From assembly GCA_913046215.1 (NCBI GenBank), contig CAJWRJ010000016.1, positions 1-37,124 of the forward strand: a DNA stretch of 37,124 bases. Reading direction: 5' to 3'. The position numbers and the translations under genes are program-made. A model generated the notes under the pieces. The model was not told the DNA's origin. It saw only the letters and a program-made list of their open reading frames with translations, and searched no databases. This DNA is from an uncultured Legionellales bacterium. GTDB taxonomy: Bacteria; Pseudomonadota; Gammaproteobacteria; Eutrophobiales; Eutrophobiaceae. This document shows, one piece after another, positions 9,390 to 18,373 of the stretch (its first letter is position 1; the number at the start of each line of letters is the position of its first letter).

Positions 9390-9418
9390 AAAGACTTTTT
9401 ATAACTTTACAGCAGAGG

Positions 9419-9447
9419 AGTATAATCCTCTCTATATTAAGTTTCAA
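9419..9447 (-). promoter_or_regulatory. Sigma70 promoter of ahcY-metF
   Basis: On the minus strand TTGAAA (9447-9442) and TATACT (9424-9419) are spaced exactly 17 bases apart. Transcription should start near 9412, about 22 bases before the riboswitch core. The promoter lies just after the metK stop, so ahcY-metF can be transcribed separately from metK. A near-palindrome, AGAGGA-N6-TCCTCT, spans the -10. Confidence 0.75.
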
Positions 9448-9451
9448 AGAA

Positions 9452-10615
9452 TTACATCAATTGCTGCTTCAAAACCTGGGCTTTATCTGTCCTCTCCCAG
9501 GGCAAATCAATATCTGATCGGCCAAAGTGCCCATAAGCCGCTGTTTTTTGGTAAATTGGTCTCAACAAATCGAGCATTTTAATAATGCCTTTTGGTCTAA
9601 GATCAAAATTCTTGCGAATCGCAATAATTAACTTTTCATGATCAACGGTGCTCGTACCAAATGTTTCAATATTAATGGATGTCGGTTCGGCAACACCAAT
9701 CGCATATGACACTTGTATTTCGCATCGCTTAGCAAGCCCAGCAGCAACAACATTCTTGGCTACATAGCGAGCCGCATAAGCAGCTGATCGATCAACTTTT
9801 GAGGGATCTTTTCCAGAAAAAGCACCGCCTCCATGCCTCGACATTCCACCATAAGTATCAACAATAATTTTTCGTCCTGTTAAACCACAATCACCAACAG
9901 GTCCGCCTATGACAAATCTTCCAGTCGGGTTTACTAAAAAACGCGTTTCATTATTAATCATATTTTCAGGAAGAACAGGTTTAATAATTTCATTGATAAC
10001 TGCTTTTTCTATTTCTTCATGTTCAATCTCTGGATCATGTTGGGTAGATAAAACTATTGTATCAATCGAAACTGGAGTTTCATTTTCATAGACAACTGTT
10101 ACTTGCGATTTAGCGTCTGGTCTTAACCATTCAAGCGCACCACTCTTTCTAATATCAGCTTGTTTTTTGACAAGCAAATGTGCATAGGTAATTGGACATG
10201 GCATCAAAACATCTGTCTCATCACAAGCATAGCCGAACATCAAACCCTGATCCCCTGCGCCTTGATCTAGATCCATTCCCTGGCCTTCATTAACACCCTG
10301 TGCAATATCAGGTGATTGTTTGTCAATTGATATTAGTACCTCACAATTATCTGAATCGAAACCTATTTCGTCTGATGTGTAACCAATTTCACGAATCGTA
10401 TCGCGAGCAACTGTTTCATAATCAATATTTGCTGATGTTGTAATCTCACCAGATAACACTACCATCCCAGTATTAATCATAGTTTCACAAGCAATGCGTG
10501 CAGACGGGTCTTCATTGAAGATTGCATCAACAATTGAATCAGAAATTTGGTCGGCCACCTTATCTGGATGCCCTTCAGAGACAGATTCTGAAGTAAATAA
10601 ACTTGTCTTAGCCAT
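9452..10615 (-). CDS. metK: S-adenosylmethionine synthetase (methionine adenosyltransferase)
   Basis: It makes SAM from methionine and ATP as a cytoplasmic homotetramer needing Mg and K ions. At 387 residues it matches bacterial Met[17 protein letters not shown] (8-23) holds ATP/Mg ligands. [12 protein letters not shown] (about 118-129) and [16 protein letters not shown] (about 256-271, the phosphate loop) are the two family signatures. AGAGAG lies close upstream of the ATG at 10615. It precedes ahcY-metF on the same strand, but those have their own promoter and riboswitch. Divergent from the thioredoxin-fold gene across 129 AT-rich bases, where I see no SAM riboswitch. Confidence 0.98.
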   Translation of the reverse strand: MAKTSLFTSESVSEGHPDKVADQISDSIVDAIFNEDPSARIACETMINTGMVVLSGEITTSANIDYETVARDTIREIGYTSDEIGFDSDNCEVLISIDKQSPDIAQGVNEGQGMDLDQGAGDQGLMFGYACDETDVLMPCPITYAHLLVKKQADIRKSGALEWLRPDAKSQVTVVYENETPVSIDTIVLSTQHDPEIEHEEIEKAVINEIIKPVLPENMINNETRFLVNPTGRFVIGGPVGDCGLTGRKIIVDTYGGMSRHGGGAFSGKDPSKVDRSAAYAARYVAKNVVAAGLAKRCEIQVSYAIGVAEPTSINIETFGTSTVDHEKLIIAIRKNFDLRPKGIIKMLDLLRPIYQKTAAYGHFGRSDIDLPWERTDKAQVLKQQLM

Positions 10616-10744
10616 ACTCTCTTTTTTAAGTTTTTATCGTTATAGGAAGTTTATCCTTAATAGAAAAATATCTCACGAACTAAAAAGCCATTTTAAAAAA
10701 AATAAAATTCTTACATTAATTTTAATATTAGGTAGTATTAATTT

Positions 10745-11299
10745 ATGGTTTTAAAAGAAACTCCTACATGCAACTTTGATGAAAAAGCATTTGATTTTAA
10801 ATTAATTGGAACCGATGAGAAAATATGGACATTGACTGATTGCGCCGGAACCAACGGCACTTTGATAATGTTTATTTGCAACCATTGTCCATACGTCAAA
10901 GCAATTCAATCAAAATTAGTAGAAGATGCCCGTAAATTACTAGAAGTTGGTATAAAAAGTGTAGCAATCATGTCGAATGATCCTCAAGATTACCCAGAAG
11001 ATTCTTTTGAAAATATGAAAAAAATATCCGAAAAATATAACTATCCCTTCCCGTACCTATTCGATGAAACACAAGAAGTTGCCAAGACTTATGATGCGGT
11101 TTGCACACCTGATTTTTTTGGCTACAACAAATCTCTTGAATTACAATATAGAGGTCGTTTCGACGAAACCGGCATGACTCCATCAAAAAACAAATCGAAC
11201 CATGATTTATTAGAAGCGATGATAATGGTCGCCAAAACATCAAAAGGCCCTCAAAAACAAATTCCCAGTATGGGTTGTTCCATTAAATGGAAAATATAA
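10745..11299 (+). CDS. Thioredoxin-fold / AhpC-TSA-like (PRX-like) family protein
   Basis: This 184-residue protein has the thioredoxin-fold layout: LIMFICNHCPYVKAIQ (about 40-55) puts a CxxC (Cys45, Cys48) at the start of the active-site helix, and TPDFFGYNKSLELQYRGRFD (about 116-135) is the cis-Pro side of the fold. The CNHCPYV form marks a bacterial peroxiredoxin-like subfamily whose substrate is not established. It ends in PSMGCSIKWK, with a further conserved Cys. No signal peptide, so cytoplasmic. A thiol-disulfide or peroxide-related role is inferred. Single gene on the plus strand, 210 bases before tkt. Confidence 0.85.
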   Translation: MVLKETPTCNFDEKAFDFKLIGTDEKIWTLTDCAGTNGTLIMFICNHCPYVKAIQSKLVEDARKLLEVGIKSVAIMSNDPQDYPEDSFENMKKISEKYNYPFPYLFDETQEVAKTYDAVCTPDFFGYNKSLELQYRGRFDETGMTPSKNKSNHDLLEAMIMVAKTSKGPQKQIPSMGCSIKWKI

Positions 11300-11410
11300 T
11301 TGTCTAGAAACTTGCTGCAATCCTATAGGTAAGGGACAATATCAAGATAGATTTATGTAATCTGGTCGTCTGCATCAACAAGTTTTATAAGATTTTTTAT
11401 GCCAATAAGG

Positions 11411-11439
11411 TAATCATCTTGATTATTTTGGTCATAATC
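11411..11439. promoter_or_regulatory. Overlapping inverted repeats upstream of the tkt operon
   Basis: Two perfect inverted repeats share a central arm: TAATCA-TCT-TGATTA (11411-11425) and GATTAT-N7-ATAATC (11421-11439). They lie 71-99 bases before the tkt start, in a 210-base gene-free leader. They could be an operator for a dimeric regulator or alternative RNA hairpins. I find no convincing -35/-10 pair in this leader, so the operon promoter is unplaced. Confidence 0.35.
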
Positions 11440-11509
11440 TCACCAAACTTACTGCATCGCCGATTGGCTTTGATTTTAATGGCTATTTTACCTAAAAAAG
11501 GGGAAAAAC

Positions 11510-13519
11510 ATGCTGGAAAAGCATAATTTAGCAAATGCAATTCGTGCCTTAAGCATGGATGCGGTGCAACGTGCCAATTCAGGTCATCCAGGGGCGCCAA
11601 TGGGTATGGCAGATATTGCGGAAGTGCTTTGGAATGATTTTTTAAAACATAACCCTAATAATCCAAATTGGGATAACCGTGATCGCTTTGTTATGTCAAA
11701 CGGTCATGGCTCTATGCTCATTTATGCCTTACTTCATCTGAGTGGTTATGATTTGCCGATGGAGGAGATCAAAAACTTTAGACAGTTACACTCGAAGACA
11801 CCTGGTCATCCAGAGTATGGTTATGCGCCTGGTATAGAAACGACAACAGGACCGCTTGGTCAGGGGCTAGCAAATGCAGTAGGTATGGCACTAGCTGAAT
11901 CTGTACTTTCTGCAAAATTTAATAGGGATGACCTCGATATTATTAACCACCATACCTATGTCACCGTTGGTGATGGCTGTTTAATGGAGGGCGTTTCCCA
12001 TGAGTCGTGTTCATTGGCGGGAACGCTTGGTTTAGGTAAATTAGTTGCGATTTACGATAGCAATCAAATCTCGATAGATGGTGATGTTGCTGGTTGGTTT
12101 ACCGAGGACATTCCAAAACGGTTTGAATCATATGGTTGGCATGTTGTTCGTGATATTGATGGACATAATCCAAAAGAAATCAAAAGGGCACTAGAAAGCG
12201 CGATTAAGAATACATCGCAACCTAGCATTCTTTGTTGTAATACTGTAATTGGCTGGGGATCTCCAAATAAAGCAGGCAAAGAATCAAGTCATGGTGCTCC
12301 GCTCGGTGATGAAGAAATTCAACTTACAAGAAAAGAACTTGGCTGGGAGCATGAGCCCTTCGATATACCTGATGAATATTATGCTGCATGGGATGCAAAA
12401 CCAAATGGTGAGAAATTGGAAAGTGCGTGGCAAAAAAAACTTTTATCGTATGAAAAAAAATATCCTGAACTGGCTGCTGAGTACAAACGTAGAATGCAAA
12501 ATGAATTTCCCTCTAATTGGTCTGATGTCGTTGATAGATATTTAAATTCAACAGTAGAAAAAGCTGAATCACTAGCCACACGAAAAGCATCACAAAATGC
12601 AATTGAAGCCTATGCGAAACATCTGCCCGAAATGATTGGTGGATCTGCTGATCTTACTGGATCTAATTTAACAAATTGGTCGGGTTCAATCATGATTGAT
12701 AGAAAAAATAAAGATGGTAATTATATATCATATGGTGTGCGTGAATTCGCAATGGCTGCAATTAATAATGGAATTTCTCTGCATAAAGGATTCATTCCGT
12801 ATTCTGGTACTTTTCTCATGTTTTCTGAATACGCTAGAAATGCACTGCGTATGGCAGCACTAATGAAAATTCAAAATATTTTCGTATTTACACATGACTC
12901 TATCGGCCTAGGTGAGGATGGGCCAACACATCAAGCGGTGGAACAAGCCTCAACATTAAGATTAATGCCTAATATGTCATTATGGAGACCTTGTGATGCA
13001 GTGGAGTCAGCGATAGCTTGGCAAGCAGCAATTGAACGTGATAATGGCCCAACAAGCTTATTGCTTTCGAGACAAAATCTAGCGCATCTAAAAAGAACAG
13101 AATCACAACTTCAAAATATAAAACGTGGTGGATATACACTAATCGAGGGAAGCCAAAAACCTGAAGCTATTATTATAGCGACGGGTTCAGAAGTTGAAAT
13201 GGCTCTTAACGTAGCCACAAGATTAAATGCAAATAATAAAAATATTAGAGTTGTTTCTATGCCAAGTGCTGATGTCTTTGATGCTCAGGAGGAGGGTTAT
13301 AAAGAAACTGTCCTGCCTTTTTCTTGTCGAAATCGTATTGCAATAGAAGCTGGGGTAACAGATTACTGGAAAAAGTATACCGGCTTAGATGGTTTGGCTT
13401 TAGGTGTAGATACTTTTGGAGAATCAGCCCCAGCTAAAAAAGTATTTGAACATTTTGGATTGACAGAAAACAGTCTCGAGAAAACAATTATTAATTTTTT
13501 AGAGCAAAAGAAAAAATAA
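11510..13519 (+). CDS. tkt: Transketolase
   Basis: It moves two-carbon ketol units between sugar phosphates using thiamine diphosphate, linking the pentose phosphate pathway to glycolysis. At 669 residues it is full length. [16 protein letters not shown] (21-36) contains the active-site His26. [12 protein letters not shown] is the ThDP/Mg motif, and [14 protein letters not shown], in the pyrimidine domain, is followed by the C-terminal domain. Start ATG 11510 has a purine-rich GGGG ribosome site 6 bases upstream. First gene of tkt-gap-pgk-pyk-fba, with 21 bases to gap. In autotrophs this order can serve the Calvin cycle, but no key Calvin enzyme is in the window. Confidence 0.98.
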   Translation: MLEKHNLANAIRALSMDAVQRANSGHPGAPMGMADIAEVLWNDFLKHNPNNPNWDNRDRFVMSNGHGSMLIYALLHLSGYDLPMEEIKNFRQLHSKTPGHPEYGYAPGIETTTGPLGQGLANAVGMALAESVLSAKFNRDDLDIINHHTYVTVGDGCLMEGVSHESCSLAGTLGLGKLVAIYDSNQISIDGDVAGWFTEDIPKRFESYGWHVVRDIDGHNPKEIKRALESAIKNTSQPSILCCNTVIGWGSPNKAGKESSHGAPLGDEEIQLTRKELGWEHEPFDIPDEYYAAWDAKPNGEKLESAWQKKLLSYEKKYPELAAEYKRRMQNEFPSNWSDVVDRYLNSTVEKAESLATRKASQNAIEAYAKHLPEMIGGSADLTGSNLTNWSGSIMIDRKNKDGNYISYGVREFAMAAINNGISLHKGFIPYSGTFLMFSEYARNALRMAALMKIQNIFVFTHDSIGLGEDGPTHQAVEQASTLRLMPNMSLWRPCDAVESAIAWQAAIERDNGPTSLLLSRQNLAHLKRTESQLQNIKRGGYTLIEGSQKPEAIIIATGSEVEMALNVATRLNANNKNIRVVSMPSADVFDAQEEGYKETVLPFSCRNRIAIEAGVTDYWKKYTGLDGLALGVDTFGESAPAKKVFEHFGLTENSLEKTIINFLEQKKK

Positions 13520-13540
13520 CTTTAAAATGGAGTCGTAATA

Positions 13541-14554
13541 ATGGCAATAAAGGTAGGTATAAATGGCTATGGGCGAATTGGAAGAAATATCTTACGCGCT
13601 CTTTATGAATCAAAACGAAACAAAGAAATCGAAATTGTCGCAATAAATGATTTGGGCGATGCAAATACAAATGCACATCTAACTCAATACGATACTGCAC
13701 ATGGAAAGTTTCCGGGCAGTGTCGCTGTTGAAAATGACAATATGCTTGTGAATGGCGATAAAATACGTGTTTTGTCTGAGAGAGATCCCTCAAAGTTGCC
13801 ATGGAAAGAGCTTGGCGTTGATGTCGTACATGAATCAACGGGCTTTTTTACTAGCAAAGCAAAAGCAAAGGCTCATATTAATGGAGGAGCAAAGAAAGTT
13901 ATTATTTCTGCCCCTGGCGGAAATGATGTTGATGCAACGGTTGTATATGGTGTCAACGATGATGTTCTTCTTCCTGCACATACAGTAATTTCAAATGCCT
14001 CGTGCACAACAAATTGTTTGGCCCCTGTGGCAAAAGTTCTACATGAAAATATCGGAATGCTAGCCGGTATTATGACAACTGTGCACGCCTATACAAACGA
14101 TCAGGTTTTGACTGACGTTTATCACACAGATTTGCGCCGCGCACGCTCAGCAACCATGTCGATGATTCCTACCAAAACAGGTGCGGCAGCTGCAGTAGGT
14201 TTGGTTTTACCTGAACTAAATGGTCTGCTAGATGGATACGCTGTTCGTGTTCCAACGATTAATGTCTCTATGGTGGATTTAAGTTTTTCCGCCGCAAGGG
14301 AAACAACTGTAGATGAAATAAATTCTTTAATGAGAGAAGCATCAGAGGGGTCGCTTAATGGCGTGCTTGTTTATAATGATGCGCCTTTGGTTTCTATTGA
14401 CTTTAATCATAACCCAGCATCATCCGTATATGACGCAGAATTAACAAAAGTTATTAATGGTAGTCTGGTTAAAGTTGTAGCTTGGTATGATAATGAGTGG
14501 GGGTTTTCAAATCGTATGCTCGATACAACAGTTGCATTAATGAATGCTAAATAA
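13541..14554 (+). CDS. gap: Glyceraldehyde-3-phosphate dehydrogenase, type I
   Basis: It interconverts glyceraldehyde-3-phosphate and 1,3-bisphosphoglycerate. At 337 residues it is standard length. The Rossmann motif [10 protein letters not shown] is at 6-15. The catalytic signature [12 protein letters not shown] puts the nucleophile at Cys155, with His182 in [17 protein letters not shown] closes the C-terminal domain. Asp37 in AINDL suggests a preference for NAD, an inference from the family. GGAG about 9 bases before the ATG supports the start. Second gene of the operon, 12 bases before pgk. Confidence 0.98.
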   Translation: MAIKVGINGYGRIGRNILRALYESKRNKEIEIVAINDLGDANTNAHLTQYDTAHGKFPGSVAVENDNMLVNGDKIRVLSERDPSKLPWKELGVDVVHESTGFFTSKAKAKAHINGGAKKVIISAPGGNDVDATVVYGVNDDVLLPAHTVISNASCTTNCLAPVAKVLHENIGMLAGIMTTVHAYTNDQVLTDVYHTDLRRARSATMSMIPTKTGAAAAVGLVLPELNGLLDGYAVRVPTINVSMVDLSFSAARETTVDEINSLMREASEGSLNGVLVYNDAPLVSIDFNHNPASSVYDAELTKVINGSLVKVVAWYDNEWGFSNRMLDTTVALMNAK

Positions 14555-14566
14555 AAGATAAATCTG

Positions 14567-15778
14567 ATGTCAATACTAGTTAAAATCGCTGACCTAGATC
14601 TATCAAACAAAATAGTGCTTGTTAGAGAAGATTATAATGTTCCGTTGGAGAACGGTGAAATTTCTGATAACACAAGAATAACGGCAACACTCCCCACATT
14701 AAAGCAAATCCAAGAAGCAGGCGCTAAAATTATTATCGTCTCCCATTTGGGGCGCCCTGAGGAGGGTAAATATGATGAAAAATTTTCCCTTGCGCCGGTT
14801 GCTAAAGCCTTAAGTAAAAATCTTGAAATGGAAGTACCTCTCATAAAAGATTGGGTAAGTGGTATAGATATGTCTGACAAAGAAATTGTACTTTGTGAAA
14901 ATGTCAGATTTGAAATTGGCGAAATATCAAATAATGATGATCTTTCAAGAAAGATGGCACAGCTTTGTCAGGTTTACGTCAATGATGCTTTCGCAACGTC
15001 ACACCGAGCACAATCCTCTACTCATGGTGTTGCGAAATATGCGGCTGTCTCCGCAGCTGGTCCTCTTCTTATAAAAGAATTAAAAGCATTAACCCGAGCA
15101 CTAAGAGATCCCGAAAAACCAATAATTGCGGTAATTGGTGGCGCTAAAGTTTCCACAAAATTAACTGTTTTAGAAGTGCTTTATAAAAAAATTGACAAGC
15201 TAATCCTAGGTGGAGGAATAGCAAATACTTTTCTAAAAGCTGCTGGATATGAAATCGGTAAGTCTCTTTTTGAAAAAGACTTAGTAAAAACCGCTGAAAA
15301 AATTATCAAAGAAGCTGAAAAAAATAATTGTGATATTCCGCTTCCTATAGATGTCGTAACTGGTGAAAGTTTTGATAATAATACAATTGCTAAAATAAAA
15401 TCTTTAGATGAAATTCAAAAAAACGATATGATCATGGATGTTGGTCCTAAAACAACAAAGAAATTAAATGAAATAATTACCGAAGCTAAAACTATTGTAT
15501 GGAATGGTCCTTTAGGTGTTTTTGAATTTGAGCAATTTGCTCAAGGAACAAAAAATCTGGCAGAAGCTATTGCTACGAGTAATGCTTATTCAATTGCTGG
15601 CGGGGGTGATACAATTGCAGCTGTATCAAAATTCAAGGTTGAAAAAAATATTTCATACATATCGACTGGTGGAGGTGCATTTCTTGAATTTCTAGAGGGA
15701 AAGAAACTCCCTGCAATAGATATACTTGAAGAGGCTGCCCGTGCTTGGATAGCGATGGAAAAAGGTAGAGAGCTGTAA
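14567..15778 (+). CDS. pgk: Phosphoglycerate kinase
   Basis: It transfers phosphate between 1,3-bisphosphoglycerate and ADP. At 403 residues it is slightly longer than the usual 387-397. The N-terminal substrate motif is REDYNVP (20-26), with Tyr where Leu or Phe is usual. HLGRP is at 60-64, and the nucleotide-domain motifs GGAKVSTKL, GPLGVFE and STGGGAFLEFLEG (near 370) are intact. It lies 12 bases after gap with only a weak ribosome site. Third gene of the operon; the 64-base gap to pyk is the longest in the run and AT-rich. Confidence 0.98.
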   Translation: MSILVKIADLDLSNKIVLVREDYNVPLENGEISDNTRITATLPTLKQIQEAGAKIIIVSHLGRPEEGKYDEKFSLAPVAKALSKNLEMEVPLIKDWVSGIDMSDKEIVLCENVRFEIGEISNNDDLSRKMAQLCQVYVNDAFATSHRAQSSTHGVAKYAAVSAAGPLLIKELKALTRALRDPEKPIIAVIGGAKVSTKLTVLEVLYKKIDKLILGGGIANTFLKAAGYEIGKSLFEKDLVKTAEKIIKEAEKNNCDIPLPIDVVTGESFDNNTIAKIKSLDEIQKNDMIMDVGPKTTKKLNEIITEAKTIVWNGPLGVFEFEQFAQGTKNLAEAIATSNAYSIAGGGDTIAAVSKFKVEKNISYISTGGGAFLEFLEGKKLPAIDILEEAARAWIAMEKGREL

Positions 15779-15842
15779 CTAATACTAGTTTTTTAACTGA
15801 AAAATAATATCTAAAAATCATACTTAGGGTAATTATATTATA

Positions 15843-17285
15843 ATGAGAAGAACAAAAATTATTGCCACATTAGGTCCAGCAACAGATAAACCGGATATAT
15901 TAGAAAAGTTAATTAATGCTGGCGTTGATGTATTTCGCCTCAACTACTCTCATCAAACACATGAACATCATGAAAACAGAATGAAGGAAATTCGCCGCCT
16001 TTCATCAAAACATAAACATGCTGTGGCTATAATTGCTGATTTGCAAGGACCAAAAATTAGAATAGAAAATTTTAAAAATGGAGAAATAGAATTAGTAGAA
16101 GGTGAAAATTTTAAAATTGACACGACTCTATCAAAAAATGATGGGGATCAATCACGAGTAGGAACAAGTTATAAAAAATTACCGGATGATATAAAAGTAA
16201 AAGATACTCTAATGATTGATGACGGAAGAATTGTTTTGAATGTTTTATCAAAAAATAAAAATGTTATTGATTGTAAGGTTATAACGGGTGGCACACTAAG
16301 TAATGGCAAGGGAATCAATATCCAAGGTGGTGGATTATCTGCTAAATCTATAACAGAAAAAGATATTGAGGATATGCAACATGCCGCTAAAATTAAAGTT
16401 GATTATATAGCAATATCCTTCCCCAGAAATGGAAGTGACATAAAAAAAGCTCGCAAAATGATGAAGGATTGTAATTGCAATGCACATGTAATTGCGAAGA
16501 TAGAACGTGCTGATGCTCTTATTAATATTGATGAAATCATTGAAGAATCTGATGCAATTATGATTGCACGTGGTGATTTAGGTGTAGAAATTGGCGATGC
16601 GGCACTGCCTCCAATTCAAAAAAGTCTTATCAAAAAGGCAAGACAAATGGACCGTGTTGCTATTACCGCTACTCAAATGATGGAATCAATGATTGAAAAT
16701 AAAATCCCGACGCGAGCTGAAGTATTTGATGTTGCAAACGCGGTGATCGACGGAACTGATGCTGTTATGTTATCTGGTGAGACGAGTATAGGTAATTACC
16801 CAGACGAAGCTGTTAAATCAATGTCTAGAATTTGCGAAGAAGCTGAAAAACAACGCAGTGTTCGTGTTTCAGATCACCGCACTAATCTAAGTTTTGACAA
16901 TATTCCGATGGCAATTGCTATGTCAAGTATGTACTCGGCCAACCATATTGGAGCAAAAGCTATATGCTCATTAACTGAAACAGGAGGCACTTGTTTATGG
17001 ATGTCTCGAATAAGCTCAGGCATCCCAATCTTTGCATTTACAAGACATACTTCGACGCGTCGGCGTGTTGCATTATTTCGTGGGGTGTTCCCCATGAAAT
17101 TTGATATCACACACACCGATCCGTTAGAGGCTAATAAACAAATGATTGACCAATTGACTGAACAAAAAATCGTTGAAAAGGGTGATTTTGTTATTATAAC
17201 TAAAGGTGATTTACGAGGAGAACGTGGGGCATCAAACAACATGAAAATTATTCAAGTAGGTCAAGCATTGGAACACACGCTTTAA
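15843..17285 (+). CDS. pyk: Pyruvate kinase, PykA type
   Basis: It makes pyruvate and ATP from phosphoenolpyruvate and ADP. At 480 residues it has the length of E. coli PykA and its PykA-like GKGINIQGGGLSAKSITEKD segment (about 158-177). Catalytic regions IADLQGPKIR, IAKIERADAL, MIARGDLGVEIGD and TATQMMESMIENKIPTRAEV are intact. The N-terminal RLNYSH (32-37) has Tyr where most family members have Phe (RLNFSHG), and Gln follows where Gly is usual. The C-terminal effector domain keeps SRISSGIPIFAFTRH. Fourth gene of the operon, 35 bases before the preferred fba start. Confidence 0.97.
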   Translation: MRRTKIIATLGPATDKPDILEKLINAGVDVFRLNYSHQTHEHHENRMKEIRRLSSKHKHAVAIIADLQGPKIRIENFKNGEIELVEGENFKIDTTLSKNDGDQSRVGTSYKKLPDDIKVKDTLMIDDGRIVLNVLSKNKNVIDCKVITGGTLSNGKGINIQGGGLSAKSITEKDIEDMQHAAKIKVDYIAISFPRNGSDIKKARKMMKDCNCNAHVIAKIERADALINIDEIIEESDAIMIARGDLGVEIGDAALPPIQKSLIKKARQMDRVAITATQMMESMIENKIPTRAEVFDVANAVIDGTDAVMLSGETSIGNYPDEAVKSMSRICEEAEKQRSVRVSDHRTNLSFDNIPMAIAMSSMYSANHIGAKAICSLTETGGTCLWMSRISSGIPIFAFTRHTSTRRRVALFRGVFPMKFDITHTDPLEANKQMIDQLTEQKIVEKGDFVIITKGDLRGERGASNNMKIIQVGQALEHTL

Positions 17286-17320
17286 CATCATAAAAACAAA
17301 GAAACTAAATGGGGAGAAAA

Positions 17321-18343
17321 ATGATTGTAACTGAACTTGAAACAACCGCAGAAAAGATGGTAGCCAAGGGAAAGGGGATACTCGCAATTGATGAAAGCAC
17401 TCCTACTATAAAGAAGAGGTTTGATACGATTAATGTTGAATCAACAGAAGAAAATAGAAGAGCATATCGTGATTTATTAATTACAAACCCAAACAGTAAT
17501 GAATATATAAGTGGAATGATCTTATATGACGAAACAATCCGACAATCAACTAAAGAGGGGGTGCCATTCGCTAAAAAATTAATAGCTGATGGAATCATGC
17601 CTGGAATTAAAGTTGATACCGGTGCAAAAGATTTTGCGTTACACCCAAATGAAAAGATTACAGAAGGATTAGATGGGTTGCGCGATAGATTAATAGAGTA
17701 TAAAGAACTGGGTGCAAAATTTGCAAAGTGGCGAGCTGTAATAACAATTGGAGATAATATTCCATCAAGTGCATGCATAGATGCAAATGCACATGCTTTA
17801 GCTAGGTATGCAGGACTATGTCAAGAAATTGGAATCGTTCCAATGGTTGAGCCGGAGGTTTTAATGGATGCAGATAACACTATTGAAACTTGTTACGAGG
17901 TTACAGAGAAAACACTATCAACGCTATTTGCAACTCTTAAAAATCAAGACATAAATATCGCTCACACTATTTTAAAAACTAACATGGTTATTTCTGGTAA
18001 AAAATGCCCTACTCAAGCAAATATTGATGAGGTAGCAGAAAAAACTGTTGATTGCCTTTTAAAAAATGTGCCTTCTGAACTAGCTGGCATAGTTTTCCTT
18101 TCTGGCGGTCAAAGTGCTGAATTAGCAACGGCACATCTAAACACAATGAATAAAAATAATAAGGAACTTCCGTGGCCATTAAGTTTTTCATACGGTCGTG
18201 CGTTACAGGAACCATGTCTAAAAGCCTGGAGTGGTAATTCAGATAATATTGAAATTGCGCAAAAGGCATTGTTACATAGAGAAAAATGTAATGGACTTGC
18301 GTGTAAGGGTGAATACGACAAGAAAATGGAAGAAGCTGCTTAA
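17321..18343 (+). CDS. fba: Fructose-bisphosphate aldolase, class I (Schiff-base type)
   Basis: It cleaves or forms fructose-1,6-bisphosphate. This is the class I (eukaryote-like, metal-free) enzyme. Numbered from ATG 17321 it has Asp24 (LAIDES), Lys97 (KVD), Lys136 and Arg138 (KWR), Glu177 and Glu179 (EPE), the Schiff-base Lys219 (ILKTNMV) and Arg293 (SYGR). These match muscle aldolase residues 33, 107, 146, 148, 187, 189, 229 and 303. The usual Pro after the Schiff-base Lys is Thr here. I prefer ATG 17321 (340 residues) because GGGGAG at 17311-17316 is a ribosome site; the in-frame ATG at 17309 overlaps it and would give 344 residues. Last gene of the operon, convergent with can. Confidence 0.96.
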   Translation: MIVTELETTAEKMVAKGKGILAIDESTPTIKKRFDTINVESTEENRRAYRDLLITNPNSNEYISGMILYDETIRQSTKEGVPFAKKLIADGIMPGIKVDTGAKDFALHPNEKITEGLDGLRDRLIEYKELGAKFAKWRAVITIGDNIPSSACIDANAHALARYAGLCQEIGIVPMVEPEVLMDADNTIETCYEVTEKTLSTLFATLKNQDINIAHTILKTNMVISGKKCPTQANIDEVAEKTVDCLLKNVPSELAGIVFLSGGQSAELATAHLNTMNKNNKELPWPLSFSYGRALQEPCLKAWSGNSDNIEIAQKALLHREKCNGLACKGEYDKKMEEAA

Positions 18344-18373
18344 GTATAATTCTAAAAGAATAATTACAGCATT

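Noticed and set aside
10616-10744. A SAM riboswitch before metK.
   Set aside because: The 129-base region is almost all A/T, with no conserved SAM aptamer segments and no stable stems.
11510-18343. A Calvin-cycle operon.
   Set aside because: No RuBisCO, phosphoribulokinase, bisphosphatase or cbbR is in the window; these five genes equally serve glycolysis, gluconeogenesis and the pentose phosphate pathway.
18344-18373. A bidirectional terminator between fba and can (ATTCT-AAA-AGAAT).
   Set aside because: The stem is only five A/T-rich pairs, with no following T-run on either strand. Termination may occur here, but the sequence does not show an intrinsic terminator.
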